Source: an uncultured Eubacteriales bacterium
Lineage (GTDB): Bacteria > Bacillota > Clostridia > Christensenellales > Aristaeellaceae
Direction of reading: 5' to 3'
DNA: 58,299 nucleotides
Assembly (NCBI GenBank): GCA_900315675.1
Contig: OMZY01000015.1
Location: 1 to 58,299, forward strand
The position numbers and the translations under genes were made by a program. The first letter of the stretch is position 1, and each line of letters opens with the position of its first letter. The notes under the pieces were generated by a model, which searched no databases, was not told the DNA's origin, and saw only the letters and a list, made by a program, of their open reading frames with translations. Shown in pieces: positions 16,449 to 25,106 of the stretch.

Positions 16449-17305
16449 TCTTCATCCACCCCCAGATAGGCCGCGATGACGACCGGGTTTTTCTGGATCT
16501 CCTCCGGGGTTCCTTCAGCGATCTGCTTACCGAAGTCCAGCACGTAGATCCGGTCCGAGATATCCATGACCAGGTTCATATGATGCTCGATCATGAAGAC
16601 CGTGAGATTGAACTTGTTCTTGATATCCACGATGAATTCGCCCAGCTCGTCCGTTTCCTGGGGATTCATACCGGCCGCCGGCTCATCCAGCAGCAACAGG
16701 GTCGGATCCGTCGCCAGGGCGCGGGCAATCTCCAGCCGGCGCTGTTTGCCGTAAGGCAGGGACGTGGCCAGTTCGTTCGCCACGTCGGCCAGGCCGACGA
16801 TCTCCAGCAGGTTCATGGCCTTCTCCCGCATCGCCTTCTCTTCCTTCATGTTCAGGCGAAGGGTGGCGGTCAGGAAATTGCTGGTCCGGCGCAGGTGGGT
16901 GCCGATGAGCACGTTCTCAAAGGCCGTCTGGCTCTTGAACAGGCGGATATTCTGGAAGGTCCGGGCAATGCCCATATGGGTAATTCTGTCCGGCGTATGC
17001 ACAACGGGTTTCCGGTCCTTATACAGGTCCCCGTTGATTCCGCCGTACTGCTTGATCATTTTTCCCTGGGGATGGTTCACCACGATCGGCTTTCCGTGGA
17101 ATTCCACGATACCGTTGGTGGGTTCATACACACCGGTCACACAGTTGAACGCGGTAGTCTTTCCGGCGCCGTTCGGGCCGATCAGCGCGACGATCTCGCC
17201 CTGGTTCACTTCCAGCGACAGGTTGTTGATGGCCACCACGCCGCCGAACTGCATGGTGATGTTTTCAAGCCGGAGAACAGGCACATTCGCTTTTGCTTCA
17301 CTCAT
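16445..17305 (-). CDS. livG: Branched-chain amino acid ABC transporter ATPase LivG
   Basis: A 286-aa ATPase subunit. Walker A is GPNGAGKTT, the signature region ATSLPYGKQRRLE has the LivG-typical 'LPYGxQR' form, and Walker B is LLLLDEPAAGMNP. The GMNP after Walker B and the C-terminal LDFGKQIAEGTPEEI are family hallmarks. An insert with extra charged residues (IVVNHPQGKMIKQYGGI) near residue 75 makes it about 25 aa longer than the E. coli protein. It overlaps livF by four bases and starts two bases after livM ends. Confidence 0.94.
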   Translation of the reverse strand: MSEAKANVPVLRLENITMQFGGVVAINNLSLEVNQGEIVALIGPNGAGKTTAFNCVTGVYEPTNGIVEFHGKPIVVNHPQGKMIKQYGGINGDLYKDRKPVVHTPDRITHMGIARTFQNIRLFKSQTAFENVLIGTHLRRTSNFLTATLRLNMKEEKAMREKAMNLLEIVGLADVANELATSLPYGKQRRLEIARALATDPTLLLLDEPAAGMNPQETDELGEFIVDIKNKFNLTVFMIEHHMNLVMDISDRIYVLDFGKQIAEGTPEEIQKNPVVIAAYLGVDEE

Positions 17306-17307
17306 GA

Positions 17308-18378
17308 TTATTTCCTGCCTCCTTTCGCGGCCCGGCGGGAGCCCAGCTCCCAGAGTTCCCGGTCGCCCATGATGCCCTTACGGAAGAACAGCACCACCAC
17401 CATGATGACTACGGAGAACACTACCATCCGGAAGCCCGGCGCCAGCAGCGGCACCTTGAAGTTCCCCAGCACGGTTTCAGCGTCCAGGAAACGCAGCCAC
17501 CATTCACTGCACGCAATGAACAGGAAGGAGGCCAGGATGCTGCCGGATACGGAACCCATGCCGCCGATGACCACGATCAGCAGGATTTCATAGGTCATGG
17601 AGCTCTTGAAGCTGTTCGCCTGCAGGGAGCCCTGGTACATGGCCAGCAGCGCGCCGCCGATGCCGGCAAAGAAGCTGCTGATGACAAAGGCCATCTGCTT
17701 GTGGTGGAACAGGTTGATCCCCATCGCTTCCGCCGCCACCTCGTCATCCCGGATGGCCTTGAAGGCCCGGCCGTAGGTGGAGTTGATCAGCAGAAGAATC
17801 AGGCCGATACAGACGCCGACAACAATGAACGTGAACAGAACCGTATTGCCCGGCATGATGTTCTTCAGCGTCGGGTAGGTTTTCAGCAGGTTTGAACCGT
17901 TGGTCAGCGGTCCGATGGTGTCCCACTGCACAATGGCACGGATAATCTCCGCGAAGCCCAGCGTGGCGATCGCCAGGTAGTCTCCCTTCAGCCGCAGTAC
18001 CGGCATACCGATCAGCGCGGCGAAAAGCGCGGCGATCACGCCGGCCACCAGCAGGGCGGGAAGGAATCCGACGGTGAACTGTACCCAGCCGCCGTTATAG
18101 TACTGATAAACCGCCGCGCGCTTGGCCATGGGGATCGTCAGGATCGCGTAGCTGTAGGCGCCCACGAGCATAAAGCCCGCCTGGCCCAGAGAAAACAGGC
18201 CTGTAAAGCCGTTCAGCAGGTTCATGGACACCGCGATCAGGGCGTATACCGCGCCCTTCTGCAGCACCGTGACCACCATGGACTTGGTTCCCGCCGTCTG
18301 CTCGATCAGGCAGCCGCCCGCGTACAGCAGGGCCACGATGACCAGGGAAATGATGAGCCGTTTGTTTCCTTTTTTCAT
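17308..18378 (-). CDS. livM: Branched-chain amino acid ABC permease LivM
   Basis: A 356-aa permease with about ten membrane segments. It starts MKKGNKRLIISLVIVALLYAGG and carries the family block NLLNGFTGLFSLGQAGFMLVGAY. RGRAFKAIRDDEVAAEAMGIN is the EAA-like coupling loop that contacts the ATPases. ATG 18378 has GAGGTG six bases upstream; ATG 18384 adds two residues. Longer in-frame extensions overlap the end of livH and are unlikely. Translation is probably coupled to livH, whose stop lies 10 bases upstream. Confidence 0.93.
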   Translation of the reverse strand: MKKGNKRLIISLVIVALLYAGGCLIEQTAGTKSMVVTVLQKGAVYALIAVSMNLLNGFTGLFSLGQAGFMLVGAYSYAILTIPMAKRAAVYQYYNGGWVQFTVGFLPALLVAGVIAALFAALIGMPVLRLKGDYLAIATLGFAEIIRAIVQWDTIGPLTNGSNLLKTYPTLKNIMPGNTVLFTFIVVGVCIGLILLLINSTYGRAFKAIRDDEVAAEAMGINLFHHKQMAFVISSFFAGIGGALLAMYQGSLQANSFKSSMTYEILLIVVIGGMGSVSGSILASFLFIACSEWWLRFLDAETVLGNFKVPLLAPGFRMVVFSVVIMVVVLFFRKGIMGDRELWELGSRRAAKGGRK

Positions 18379-18388
18379 GTTCATCACC

Positions 18389-19267
18389 TCACACCTTGTC
18401 CGTGGTCTTTTCGCCGAACAGGCCGGTCGGCCGGAACAGCAGCACAACAATCAGCAGCGCAAACGTGAATGCGTCCGAGAAGGCCGTCCAGCCGGCTGCC
18501 TTGATCAGGTTTTCACAGATACCGATGATCAGCGCGCCGATCATTGCTCCGGGAATGGAGCCGATTCCGCCGAACACCGCCGCCACAAAAGCCTTCAGGC
18601 CGGGCATGGCACCGACGGTAGGCGTGACGGCCGTGTAGTTGGTGAAATACAGCAGGGAGCCGATCGCCGCCATGGCGGAGCCGATGATGAAGGTCACGGA
18701 AATCACGTTATTGATTTTAATACCCATCAGCTGGCTGGTTTCAAAATCCACAGACACCGCCCGCATGGCCATGCCGATCTTGGTATGGTTGATCAGCATC
18801 ACCAGCGCGACCACCAGCGCGATGGTCAGCACAGGGGTAACGATGGTCACCAGCTTGGTGGTGGCGGAACCGATCTGGATCGTCTGGGACAGGCCCGGCA
18901 GTACAGGATACTGCTTGGCCAGGCCGCCGGTGATATACCACATCAGATTCTGCAGCAGGTAGCTGACGCCGATGGCGGAAATCATGATGGACATTCTCGG
19001 TGAGGAGCGCAGCGGCTTGTAGGCCACGCGTTCCACGGCAAATCCCAGCACCACCGTCAGGATGATCACCAGCGGGATCGCCAGCGGAAGGGGCACGGAT
19101 GCAACCAGGTAAACCATAAAGAATCCGGCTGCCGTGAAGATATCTCCGTGGGCGAAGTTGATCAGGCGCAGAATGCCGTATACCAGGGTATACCCCACGG
19201 CGATCAGCGCGTACTGTCCGCCGACGGAAATACCGGCCAGCAGATAAGGGAGCAGCGTGTCAAACAT
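18389..19267 (-). CDS. livH: Branched-chain amino acid ABC permease LivH
   Basis: A 292-aa permease with about eight membrane segments. Family landmarks are GISVGGQYALIAVGYTLVYGILRLINFAHGDI near the N-terminus and AMRAVSVDFETSQLMGIKIN, the coupling loop. GAMPGLKAFVAAVFGGIGSIPGA follows. It forms the translocation path with LivM. A strong hairpin lies between this gene and livJ, which probably sets the ratio of binding protein to permease. Confidence 0.94.
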   Translation of the reverse strand: MFDTLLPYLLAGISVGGQYALIAVGYTLVYGILRLINFAHGDIFTAAGFFMVYLVASVPLPLAIPLVIILTVVLGFAVERVAYKPLRSSPRMSIMISAIGVSYLLQNLMWYITGGLAKQYPVLPGLSQTIQIGSATTKLVTIVTPVLTIALVVALVMLINHTKIGMAMRAVSVDFETSQLMGIKINNVISVTFIIGSAMAAIGSLLYFTNYTAVTPTVGAMPGLKAFVAAVFGGIGSIPGAMIGALIIGICENLIKAAGWTAFSDAFTFALLIVVLLFRPTGLFGEKTTDKV

Positions 19268-19301
19268 AAGTTCAGCCCTTTCATGAGGGAATAAAGAAAA
19301 G

Positions 19302-19330
19302 GGAGGCTGCCGCCGGTTGCGGCAGCCTCC
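19302..19330 (-). terminator. Hairpin between livJ and livH (partial terminator)
   Basis: Perfect 12-bp stem GGAGGCTGCCGC / GCGGCAGCCTCC with a 5-nt loop. On the minus strand it is followed by CTTTTCTTTATT. Placed after the binding-protein gene, it would reduce read-through into livHMGF, giving more binding protein than permease. Confidence 0.85.
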
Positions 19331-19344
19331 GCGGAGTCAACGCA

Positions 19345-20508
19345 TTATTCGCCGACCTTCTGGGTCTTGACGAAATCGAAAGCGCCGGTCTCGGGATTGG
19401 CGAACTTGATGTAAGCCATATCCTTCTTCGCGTCGCCCACGTCATCGAAAGCGATGGCGCCGGTCACACCTTCATAGGTCACGCCGGGGAGCGCTTCCAC
19501 GATCGCCGCGGCGTCCGCGCTGTCAGCAGCCTTGATGGCCGCCAGCGCGACGTTGTAAGCGTCGAAGCCCAGGGCGGAAACCGCAGCAACGATGTCATTG
19601 CCGCCGTTGTTCGTCAGCTTGCCGCTGTCCGCGTTCAGCCAGGCCTTGAAGCCGGAAACGAATTCGGCAGCCGCAGCCGCGTCATCGTTCTCATCAAAGA
19701 AGGTGGAGCAGTAAACCTTGATGTCCTTGCCCTTGGCAGCATTCAGGATCGCGCTGTTCTCCCAGGTATCGCCGGCCAGGATCGGGAAGCTGATTCCCTG
19801 GGCCGCAGCCTGGTCGATGATCAGCGCCGCGTAGGTGGTGGCGCAGGGAGCGAACACCACATCGCAGCCGTTGGACACCGCGTTGTTGATGTAAGCCGCG
19901 AAGTCGCTGGTGCCTTCGGTGAAGTTCTCTTCCATCACTTCGCCGCCCAGGCCCTTGAAAGCTTCCACGAAGTACTTGCCCAGGCCCACGCCGTAGTCTT
20001 CACCCAGCATGGTCAGCACGTACGCCTTGGTGGCGCCGAGTTCCTTGGCGAAGTTCGCCATGACGGTGCCCTGGAAGGGATCCAGGAAGCAGATGCGCCA
20101 GTAGTAATCGCACAGCAGGGTTACGTTGGGGTTGGTGCAGCTGACGCCGATGGCGGGAACGCCCGCTTCAGCGAACACGTCGCCGCCGGCCATGGACACG
20201 CCGGAGCCGTAGGAGCCCAGCACCACGGACACATCCTTGCTGACCAGGGACTGGGCAGCGGAGATGGCCTTGTCCGTCAGGGACTGGTTATCCTCGATCA
20301 CCAGTTCCACGGTGTATTCCTCACCGCCGATGGTGACGGTAGGCGCGAGACTGTTGGCATATTCAATACCAAGAATCTCCTGCTTTCCGCCGGCGCCGTT
20401 ATCACCGGTGGAAGGCTCAAAAACGCCGATACGGACAACGTTATCCGCCATCGCAAACGCGGGTACCAGCAGCATAGCTGCCAGAAGCAGTGCAAGCAGT
20501 TTCTTCAT
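19345..20508 (-). CDS. livJ: Branched-chain amino acid ABC transporter substrate-binding protein
   Basis: A 387-aa secreted periplasmic-binding-protein type I (Leu/Ile/Val-binding family). It has a clear signal peptide, MKKLLALLLAAMLLVPAFAMA, then VVRIGVFEPSTGDNGAGGKQ. VVLGSYGSGVSMAGGDVFAEAGVPAIGVS holds the usual ligand-contact Ser/Gly residues. Odd point: the signal peptide has no lipobox Cys, although binding proteins of one-membrane Gram-positives are normally lipoproteins; cleavage after AMA would release the protein. First gene of the liv operon, with its own promoter at 20557-20586. Confidence 0.92.
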   Translation of the reverse strand: MKKLLALLLAAMLLVPAFAMADNVVRIGVFEPSTGDNGAGGKQEILGIEYANSLAPTVTIGGEEYTVELVIEDNQSLTDKAISAAQSLVSKDVSVVLGSYGSGVSMAGGDVFAEAGVPAIGVSCTNPNVTLLCDYYWRICFLDPFQGTVMANFAKELGATKAYVLTMLGEDYGVGLGKYFVEAFKGLGGEVMEENFTEGTSDFAAYINNAVSNGCDVVFAPCATTYAALIIDQAAAQGISFPILAGDTWENSAILNAAKGKDIKVYCSTFFDENDDAAAAAEFVSGFKAWLNADSGKLTNNGGNDIVAAVSALGFDAYNVALAAIKAADSADAAAIVEALPGVTYEGVTGAIAFDDVGDAKKDMAYIKFANPETGAFDFVKTQKVGE

Positions 20509-20556
20509 GTGATTTTTCCTCCTTAGCGTATGGGGTATTTGCTTTAATGTGCTAAC

Positions 20557-20586
20557 AGTATACTCTATGAAACATTAAAAAAACAA
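20557..20586 (-). promoter_or_regulatory. Promoter of the liv operon
   Basis: On the minus strand TTGTTT (20581-20586) and TATACT (20557-20562) are 18 bp apart. The leader of about 45 nt ends in GGAGG before livJ. Confidence 0.75.
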
Positions 20587-20642
20587 TCGATGTACAAAGG
20601 AAAGACAAAAACAATGCATCCCTGAAAACTGCCCGAAATAAT

Positions 20643-20676
20643 AAAAAGTGTCCCGGTTTTCACCGGAACACCTTTT
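20643..20676 (-). terminator. Terminator of the FakA-like small gene
   Basis: On the minus strand GTGTTCCGGT / ACCGGGACAC forms a 10-bp stem with one mismatch and a GAAA loop, followed by TTTTT. Confidence 0.85.
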
Positions 20677-20690
20677 GTTTTGCAGTATCT

Positions 20691-20732
20691 ATAATTCTTA
20701 ATTCTTAATTCTGAATTCTGAATTCTTAATTA
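20691..20732. repeat. Dispersed AATTC-type repeat array
   Basis: About six tandem TTAATTC/TGAATTC units following TTTTGCAGTATCTA. The array runs into the stop codon of the small gene at 20730. It matches the arrangement at 14851-14897. Confidence 0.85.
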
Positions 20733-20981
20733 TCCTTTCAGTCCCTGCTCCTGCCGTTCCATGTTTTCCACGACGATGTCGTAGATTTCCCCGAGGCTGG
20801 CGCAGTATTCCAGCACCTGCCAGGGCTCATTGGTATGGAAATGAATCTTGATCAGCTCGTCATCGCCGACAGCCAGCAGGCAGTCGCCCTTGAAATGGCT
20901 GGTGAAATAATCGTTGATCGCGTCCTCGTCCAGATCTTTTCCCTCAATCAGCAGCTGGGTGTCAAATTTAAACTCAAGCAT
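20730..20981 (-). CDS. Small stand-alone FakA/DAK-like domain protein
   Basis: An 83-aa acidic protein similar to the segment of FakA/YloV-type fatty-acid kinase (DAK2 fusion) proteins that contains GDSLxVxGDDxLVKVHxHTNxPxxVLEYA. Here it reads GDCLLAVGDDELIKIHFHTNEPWQVLEYC. Only this domain is present, without the DhaL-type ATP-binding part. Similar short proteins in Clostridia are annotated 'kinase to dihydroxyacetone kinase'. With no catalytic domain it is unlikely to be a kinase by itself. It has its own promoter (21033-21061) and terminator, which argues for a functional small gene rather than a fragment. Confidence 0.72.
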   Translation of the reverse strand: MLEFKFDTQLLIEGKDLDEDAINDYFTSHFKGDCLLAVGDDELIKIHFHTNEPWQVLEYCASLGEIYDIVVENMERQEQGLKG

Positions 20982-21032
20982 TTTCCTGCGTCTCCTTCCT
21001 CACTCTCCGGGACTCTCCCGGGAACGGAACAC

Positions 21033-21061
21033 AATGTATCATCTTTACCTTAAAATGTCAA
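21033..21061 (-). promoter_or_regulatory. Promoter of the FakA-like small gene
   Basis: On the minus strand TTGACA (21056-21061) and TACATT (21033-21038) with 17-bp spacing. A CCGGGA...TCCCGG inverted repeat lies downstream in the leader (21007-21021). Confidence 0.72.
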
Positions 21062-21080
21062 TCGTTTCAACGGTTTCAGC

Positions 21081-23645
21081 TCATTTTGCGCAAGCCCAGT
21101 TCTGTCCCTGATGCACTTCCGCCACCAGCGGAACCTGCAGCTCAATGGCGTCCTCCATGGCTTCCCGCAGCAGGGCTGCCGCCTGCTTCGCCTCCTCCGG
21201 CGGACATTCCAGCAGCAGTTCATCGTGTACCTGCAGGATCAGGCGGCTCTTCAGTCCCGCCTCCCGGAGGGCCCGGTCGATCCGAACCATCGCCAGCTTG
21301 ATGATATCCGCCGCCGTTCCCTGGACAGGCGTATTCATCGCCGCGCGCTTGCCGAATTCACGGATCGGTGCCTTGGGGGAACGCAGCTCCGGCAGGTAGC
21401 GCCTCCGGCCCATCAGGGTTTCGGCATAACCCCGGTCCGCCCCCTCGGACGCCGTCTGATCCATAAAGCGTTTTACGCCCGGATAGGTTTGGAAGTATTT
21501 TTCAATAAAGGCTGCGGCTTCCTTCCGGCTGACGCCCGTATTCCGGCTCAGGCCGAAGCCGCTGATTCCGTAGATCAGGCCGAAATTCACCGCTTTGGCC
21601 CGGCTGCGCAGCTCCGGCGTGACCCATTCCGGCGGAACGTCAAAGATCTCGCTGGCTGTCCGCGCGTGGATATCCTCCCCCTTGCGGAAGGCGTCAATCA
21701 GCGCCGGATCCCCGGAGAAATGCGCCATCAGCCGCAGTTCGATCTGGCTGTAGTCCGCGTCCAGCAGCACCCATCCCTCCCGGGGAAGGAAAGCTTCCCG
21801 GATTTCCTTTCCCTCTTCCGTCCGGACGGGAATATTCTGGAGATTGGGTTCCGAGGAGGAGATCCGTCCCGTGGCGGTTGCGGTCTGGTCAAAGGTGGAA
21901 TGCACCCTGCCCTTTCCGTCCACCAGCCGCAGCAGTCCCTCCACATAGGTGCTGTTCAGCTTGGTCAGCTGCCGGTAGCGCAGCAGGGGCTCTATGATTT
22001 CCGGCGCATCAAAGCGCAGCCCTTCCAGTACCTCCACGGAGGTGGAATAACCCTTGGAAGTTTTCTTGCCATGGGGAAGATTCAGTTCCTCAAACAGCAC
22101 TTCCCCCAGCTGCTGGGTACTGTTCAGGTTGAAGGGATGACCCGCCGCCGCGATCACCTGTTCCCGTTTTTCGTCAATTTCCGCCGTATATTTGCTGCCC
22201 AGGTCCCGCAGGAATTCCGTATTGACGGTAAACCCGGCGCGTTCCATCCGGAACAGCACAAAGCTCAGCGGCTGTTCAATTTCCCGCATCAGCCGCATCA
22301 TGCCGTCCTCTTCCACCCGGGCCTTCTGCCATACGGCCAGGGAACACAGCGTCCCCGCGTCCTCCGGCAGATCCGGGCACAGGGCGCCCAGCCGGTAGCT
22401 CTTCTCCTGCGGGTTCAGCAGGTAAGCCGCCAGCATCGTATCCCAGCCGAAGCTTTCCGGTTTTTCCAGGCCGCAGCGGTCCAGCATGTGCAGCAGCGCT
22501 TTGCCGTTATGAACCACCGCTTCTCCCTTTTTCAGCTCTCCTGCCAGGCTGCCCAGCACTTCCGCCGGATCCAGCCCGGGGCTGAGCAGATCCCCGCCAA
22601 GGCTGATTTCCGCGCGTTTTCCGCCCTCCCGGGCAAGGGAAACTGCCGTTTCCGATACATAGACGCACAGAGGCCCCGCGGTTTTCGTCTCCTCCAGCCA
22701 GGAACCGATCCCTTCCGCGGAATCCAGCTGAACCGTCGGTTCGAAAGCCAGTGCTTCGGGGCCTTTCCTTTCTGCGGCTTCCCCGTTGTTCTCCCCGCTG
22801 TCCAGCCGTTTGATGATGCTGTTCAGCTTCAGTTTTTCCAGCGCCGGGATTCCTTTTCTCAGATCCGGAAGCAGGCAGGAAGAAAGGGTAAACTCCACCG
22901 GCGCGTCCCGGCGGATCGTGGCCAGATCCTTGCTGAAACGGGCCTGATCGGCAAAGGTGACCAGCTTTTCACCCAGTTTGCCCTTGACCTTGTCCGCGTT
23001 TTCCAGCACGTTTTCCAGTGTGCCGTATTCCTGCAGCAGCTTCACGGCGGTCTTGTCGCCTACCCCCGGTACGCCGGGAATATTATCGCTGGAATCTCCG
23101 GCCAGACCCTTCCAGTCCGTCACCTGTTCCGGCGTAAAGCCGTATTCCTCATAAACCTTTGAGGGCGTAAAGCGGACTGTCTCCGATATTCCCTTCCGGG
23201 TAAACATCAGCTCTGTGCCGCCTCCTACCAGCTGCAGGGCGTCCCGGTCCCCGGTCAGCAGCAGGGGTGCGGCACCCGCGGCGGCACCCTTCAGGCTCAG
23301 CGTTCCCAGCAGGTCGTCCGCTTCCCAGCCCTGCAGGGAAAACCGGCGGATGCCCATATCATCCAGCAGGGACAGAATGGTGCCGAACTGCTGCCGCAGT
23401 TCCGGCGGCGTTTCCCTCCGTCCCGCCTTGTAATCCGCATAGACTGTATGGCGGAAGGTCGGTCCGTGCTCATCAAAGCAGACCGCCAGGTACTGTACGT
23501 TTTCCTCTTTAATCACCTTGAGCAGCATGCTCAGAAAACCGTATATCGCATTGGTGTACACGCCGTTGGCGTCCATCACCGGCAGGGCGTGGAAAGCCCG
23601 GTGCATGAGGCTGTTGCCGTCCACCAGCAGAAAGATATCCTTCAA
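21081..23645 (-). CDS. polA: DNA polymerase I
   Basis: An 854-aa family A polymerase for Okazaki fragment processing and repair. Residues 1-290 form the 5'-3' exonuclease (FLLVDGNSLMHRAFHALP, DWKGLAGDSSDNIPGVPGVG). The middle region aligns with the 3'-5' exonuclease but lacks the catalytic DxE (it reads VYVSETAVSLA), so proofreading is presumably lost, as in other Gram-positive Pol I. The polymerase motifs are intact: A LDADYSQIELRLMAHFSGD, B RAKAVNFGLIYGISGFGL, C LILQVHDELLLE. Start: a TTG at 23645 has GGAGGG six bases upstream. Upstream ATGs at 23663 and 23684 are in frame, but the latter overlaps the -10 of the promoter at 23683-23712. Confidence 0.95.
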   Translation of the reverse strand: MKDIFLLVDGNSLMHRAFHALPVMDANGVYTNAIYGFLSMLLKVIKEENVQYLAVCFDEHGPTFRHTVYADYKAGRRETPPELRQQFGTILSLLDDMGIRRFSLQGWEADDLLGTLSLKGAAAGAAPLLLTGDRDALQLVGGGTELMFTRKGISETVRFTPSKVYEEYGFTPEQVTDWKGLAGDSSDNIPGVPGVGDKTAVKLLQEYGTLENVLENADKVKGKLGEKLVTFADQARFSKDLATIRRDAPVEFTLSSCLLPDLRKGIPALEKLKLNSIIKRLDSGENNGEAAERKGPEALAFEPTVQLDSAEGIGSWLEETKTAGPLCVYVSETAVSLAREGGKRAEISLGGDLLSPGLDPAEVLGSLAGELKKGEAVVHNGKALLHMLDRCGLEKPESFGWDTMLAAYLLNPQEKSYRLGALCPDLPEDAGTLCSLAVWQKARVEEDGMMRLMREIEQPLSFVLFRMERAGFTVNTEFLRDLGSKYTAEIDEKREQVIAAAGHPFNLNSTQQLGEVLFEELNLPHGKKTSKGYSTSVEVLEGLRFDAPEIIEPLLRYRQLTKLNSTYVEGLLRLVDGKGRVHSTFDQTATATGRISSSEPNLQNIPVRTEEGKEIREAFLPREGWVLLDADYSQIELRLMAHFSGDPALIDAFRKGEDIHARTASEIFDVPPEWVTPELRSRAKAVNFGLIYGISGFGLSRNTGVSRKEAAAFIEKYFQTYPGVKRFMDQTASEGADRGYAETLMGRRRYLPELRSPKAPIREFGKRAAMNTPVQGTAADIIKLAMVRIDRALREAGLKSRLILQVHDELLLECPPEEAKQAAALLREAMEDAIELQVPLVAEVHQGQNWACAK

Positions 23646-23682
23646 GGAAGTCCCTCCGTTCATCTTCTCATTCAGTTTCTTC

Positions 23683-23712
23683 ATTATAGTTGATGTCGCG
23701 CTTTCCTGTCCA
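23683..23712 (-). promoter_or_regulatory. Promoter of polA
   Basis: On the minus strand TGGACA (23707-23712) and TATAAT (23683-23688) are 18 bp apart. The predicted transcript starts after ATG 23684, supporting a downstream polA start codon. Confidence 0.72.
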
Positions 23713-23716
23713 TTCC

Positions 23717-23745
23717 TTTTCAAACCGCCTGAAACATGGTATACT
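23717..23745 (+). promoter_or_regulatory. Promoter of rimO
   Basis: TTTTCA (23717-23722) and TATACT (23740-23745) with 17-bp spacing. It runs back to back with the polA promoter on the other strand. Confidence 0.6.
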
Positions 23746-23789
23746 TCCATCTGTATACACCAATGTTTATGGGAGAGGAAGGGCGTTTC

Positions 23790-25106
23790 ATGGCCTATTC
23801 TGTCGGAGCCGTTTCCCTGGGCTGCAACAAAAACCGCGTCGATACGGAAACAGCGCTTGGCCTGCTGAAGGAAAAGGGCTTTGTCATCACCAGTGATCCG
23901 GCGGAAGCGGATGTCCTGCTGGTCAATACCTGCGGGTTTATTGATCCTGCCAAGGAAGAGTCTGTCAACACCATCCTGGATATGGCGGAATACAAAAAGA
24001 CCGGCCGCTGCCGGGTCCTGGTTGTCACCGGCTGTCTGAGCCAGCGCTATTCCGGGGATCTGCTGAAGGATATTCCCGAAATTGACGTCCTGCTCGGCGT
24101 CAACCAGTACGCGGAACTGCCGGCAGCCATTGAAAAGGCGCTCGGATCCGAACGGCCCTGCCTGTGCACCGATGACTTCAGCTATTATGAGCATGACCGG
24201 GTCCTGACCACACCGGGATACTCCGCCTATATCCGAATCGGAGAAGGCTGTTCCAACCGCTGCACCTTCTGTGCCATTCCGATGATCCGCGGACCCTACC
24301 GCAGCCGGGATGAAAAGGCTATTCTCCGGGAAATCAGTTCCCTGGCCGGTTCCGGCGTACGGGAACATATCCTGGTAGCCCAGGATACAACCCGCTACGG
24401 AACGGAAGACCATCCCCACACCACCCTTCCCGCGCTGATGCGGAAGGCCGCCGCGATTGACGGTGTTGACTGGCTCCGGGTTCTGTACTGTTATCCGGAT
24501 GAAACGAATGACGAACTGCTGGACGTCCTCGCGGAAACAGACAATGTCTGTCCCTACCTGGATATCCCGGTTCAGCACATCAACGCGGAACTGCTCCGCC
24601 GGATGCACCGCCGGGGAACCCGGGAGGACATCCTTCGCAGCGTCCGCGGCGCCCGTGAACGGAACCTGACGCTGAGGACCTCCCTGATTGTCGGTTTCCC
24701 GGGAGAAACGGAAGACCAGTTCAGGGAACTCCTTGATTTTGTGGAGGAGACGGAATTTGACCGGCTCGGCGCCTTCGCCTATTCGCCGGAAGAAGGCACC
24801 CCTGCCGCCAGAATGCCTGACCAGATTCCCGAAGAAATCAAGCAGGAACGGCTGGACCGCCTGATGACCCTGCAGCAGAGAATTTCATTGAAGCGTAACC
24901 TGGCAAGGGTCGGTTCCGTGGAACAGGTTCTGGTGACAGATACAGACGGGAAAGGCAATGTGCTGGGCCGAAGCTGCCGTGAAGCTCCTGAAACGGACGG
25001 AGAAATCTATGTTTCCTGCGGGGATGCCCGTCCGCAGCCCGGACAGTTTATTCCTGTAAAGATCCTCTCCGCCGAAGAATATGATCTGAGAGGTAAAATG
25101 CTTTGA
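23790..25106 (+). CDS. rimO: Ribosomal protein S12 methylthiotransferase RimO
   Basis: A 438-aa radical-SAM methylthiotransferase that adds SCH3 to an Asp of ribosomal protein S12. The N-terminal UPF0004 domain has the three auxiliary-cluster cysteines in SLGCNKNRVD, VNTCGFID and VTGCLSQRY. The radical-SAM motif CxxxCxxC is CSNRCTFC. A C-terminal TRAM domain follows (VGSVEQVLVTDTDGKGN). GAYSP in FAYSPEEGTPAA and the overall order separate RimO from MiaB. AGGAAGG precedes ATG 23790. Its stop overlaps the TTG start of pgsA (TTGA), so the two are translationally coupled, a common pairing in Bacillota. Confidence 0.95.
   Translation: MAYSVGAVSLGCNKNRVDTETALGLLKEKGFVITSDPAEADVLLVNTCGFIDPAKEESVNTILDMAEYKKTGRCRVLVVTGCLSQRYSGDLLKDIPEIDVLLGVNQYAELPAAIEKALGSERPCLCTDDFSYYEHDRVLTTPGYSAYIRIGEGCSNRCTFCAIPMIRGPYRSRDEKAILREISSLAGSGVREHILVAQDTTRYGTEDHPHTTLPALMRKAAAIDGVDWLRVLYCYPDETNDELLDVLAETDNVCPYLDIPVQHINAELLRRMHRRGTREDILRSVRGARERNLTLRTSLIVGFPGETEDQFRELLDFVEETEFDRLGAFAYSPEEGTPAARMPDQIPEEIKQERLDRLMTLQQRISLKRNLARVGSVEQVLVTDTDGKGNVLGRSCREAPETDGEIYVSCGDARPQPGQFIPVKILSAEEYDLRGKML

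Noticed and set aside
21111-23162. A 683-codon open frame on the plus strand opposite polA
   Set aside because: It is the shadow of polA: no ribosome site, Pro/Arg/Gln-rich composition and no domain, while polA on the other strand has all its motifs.
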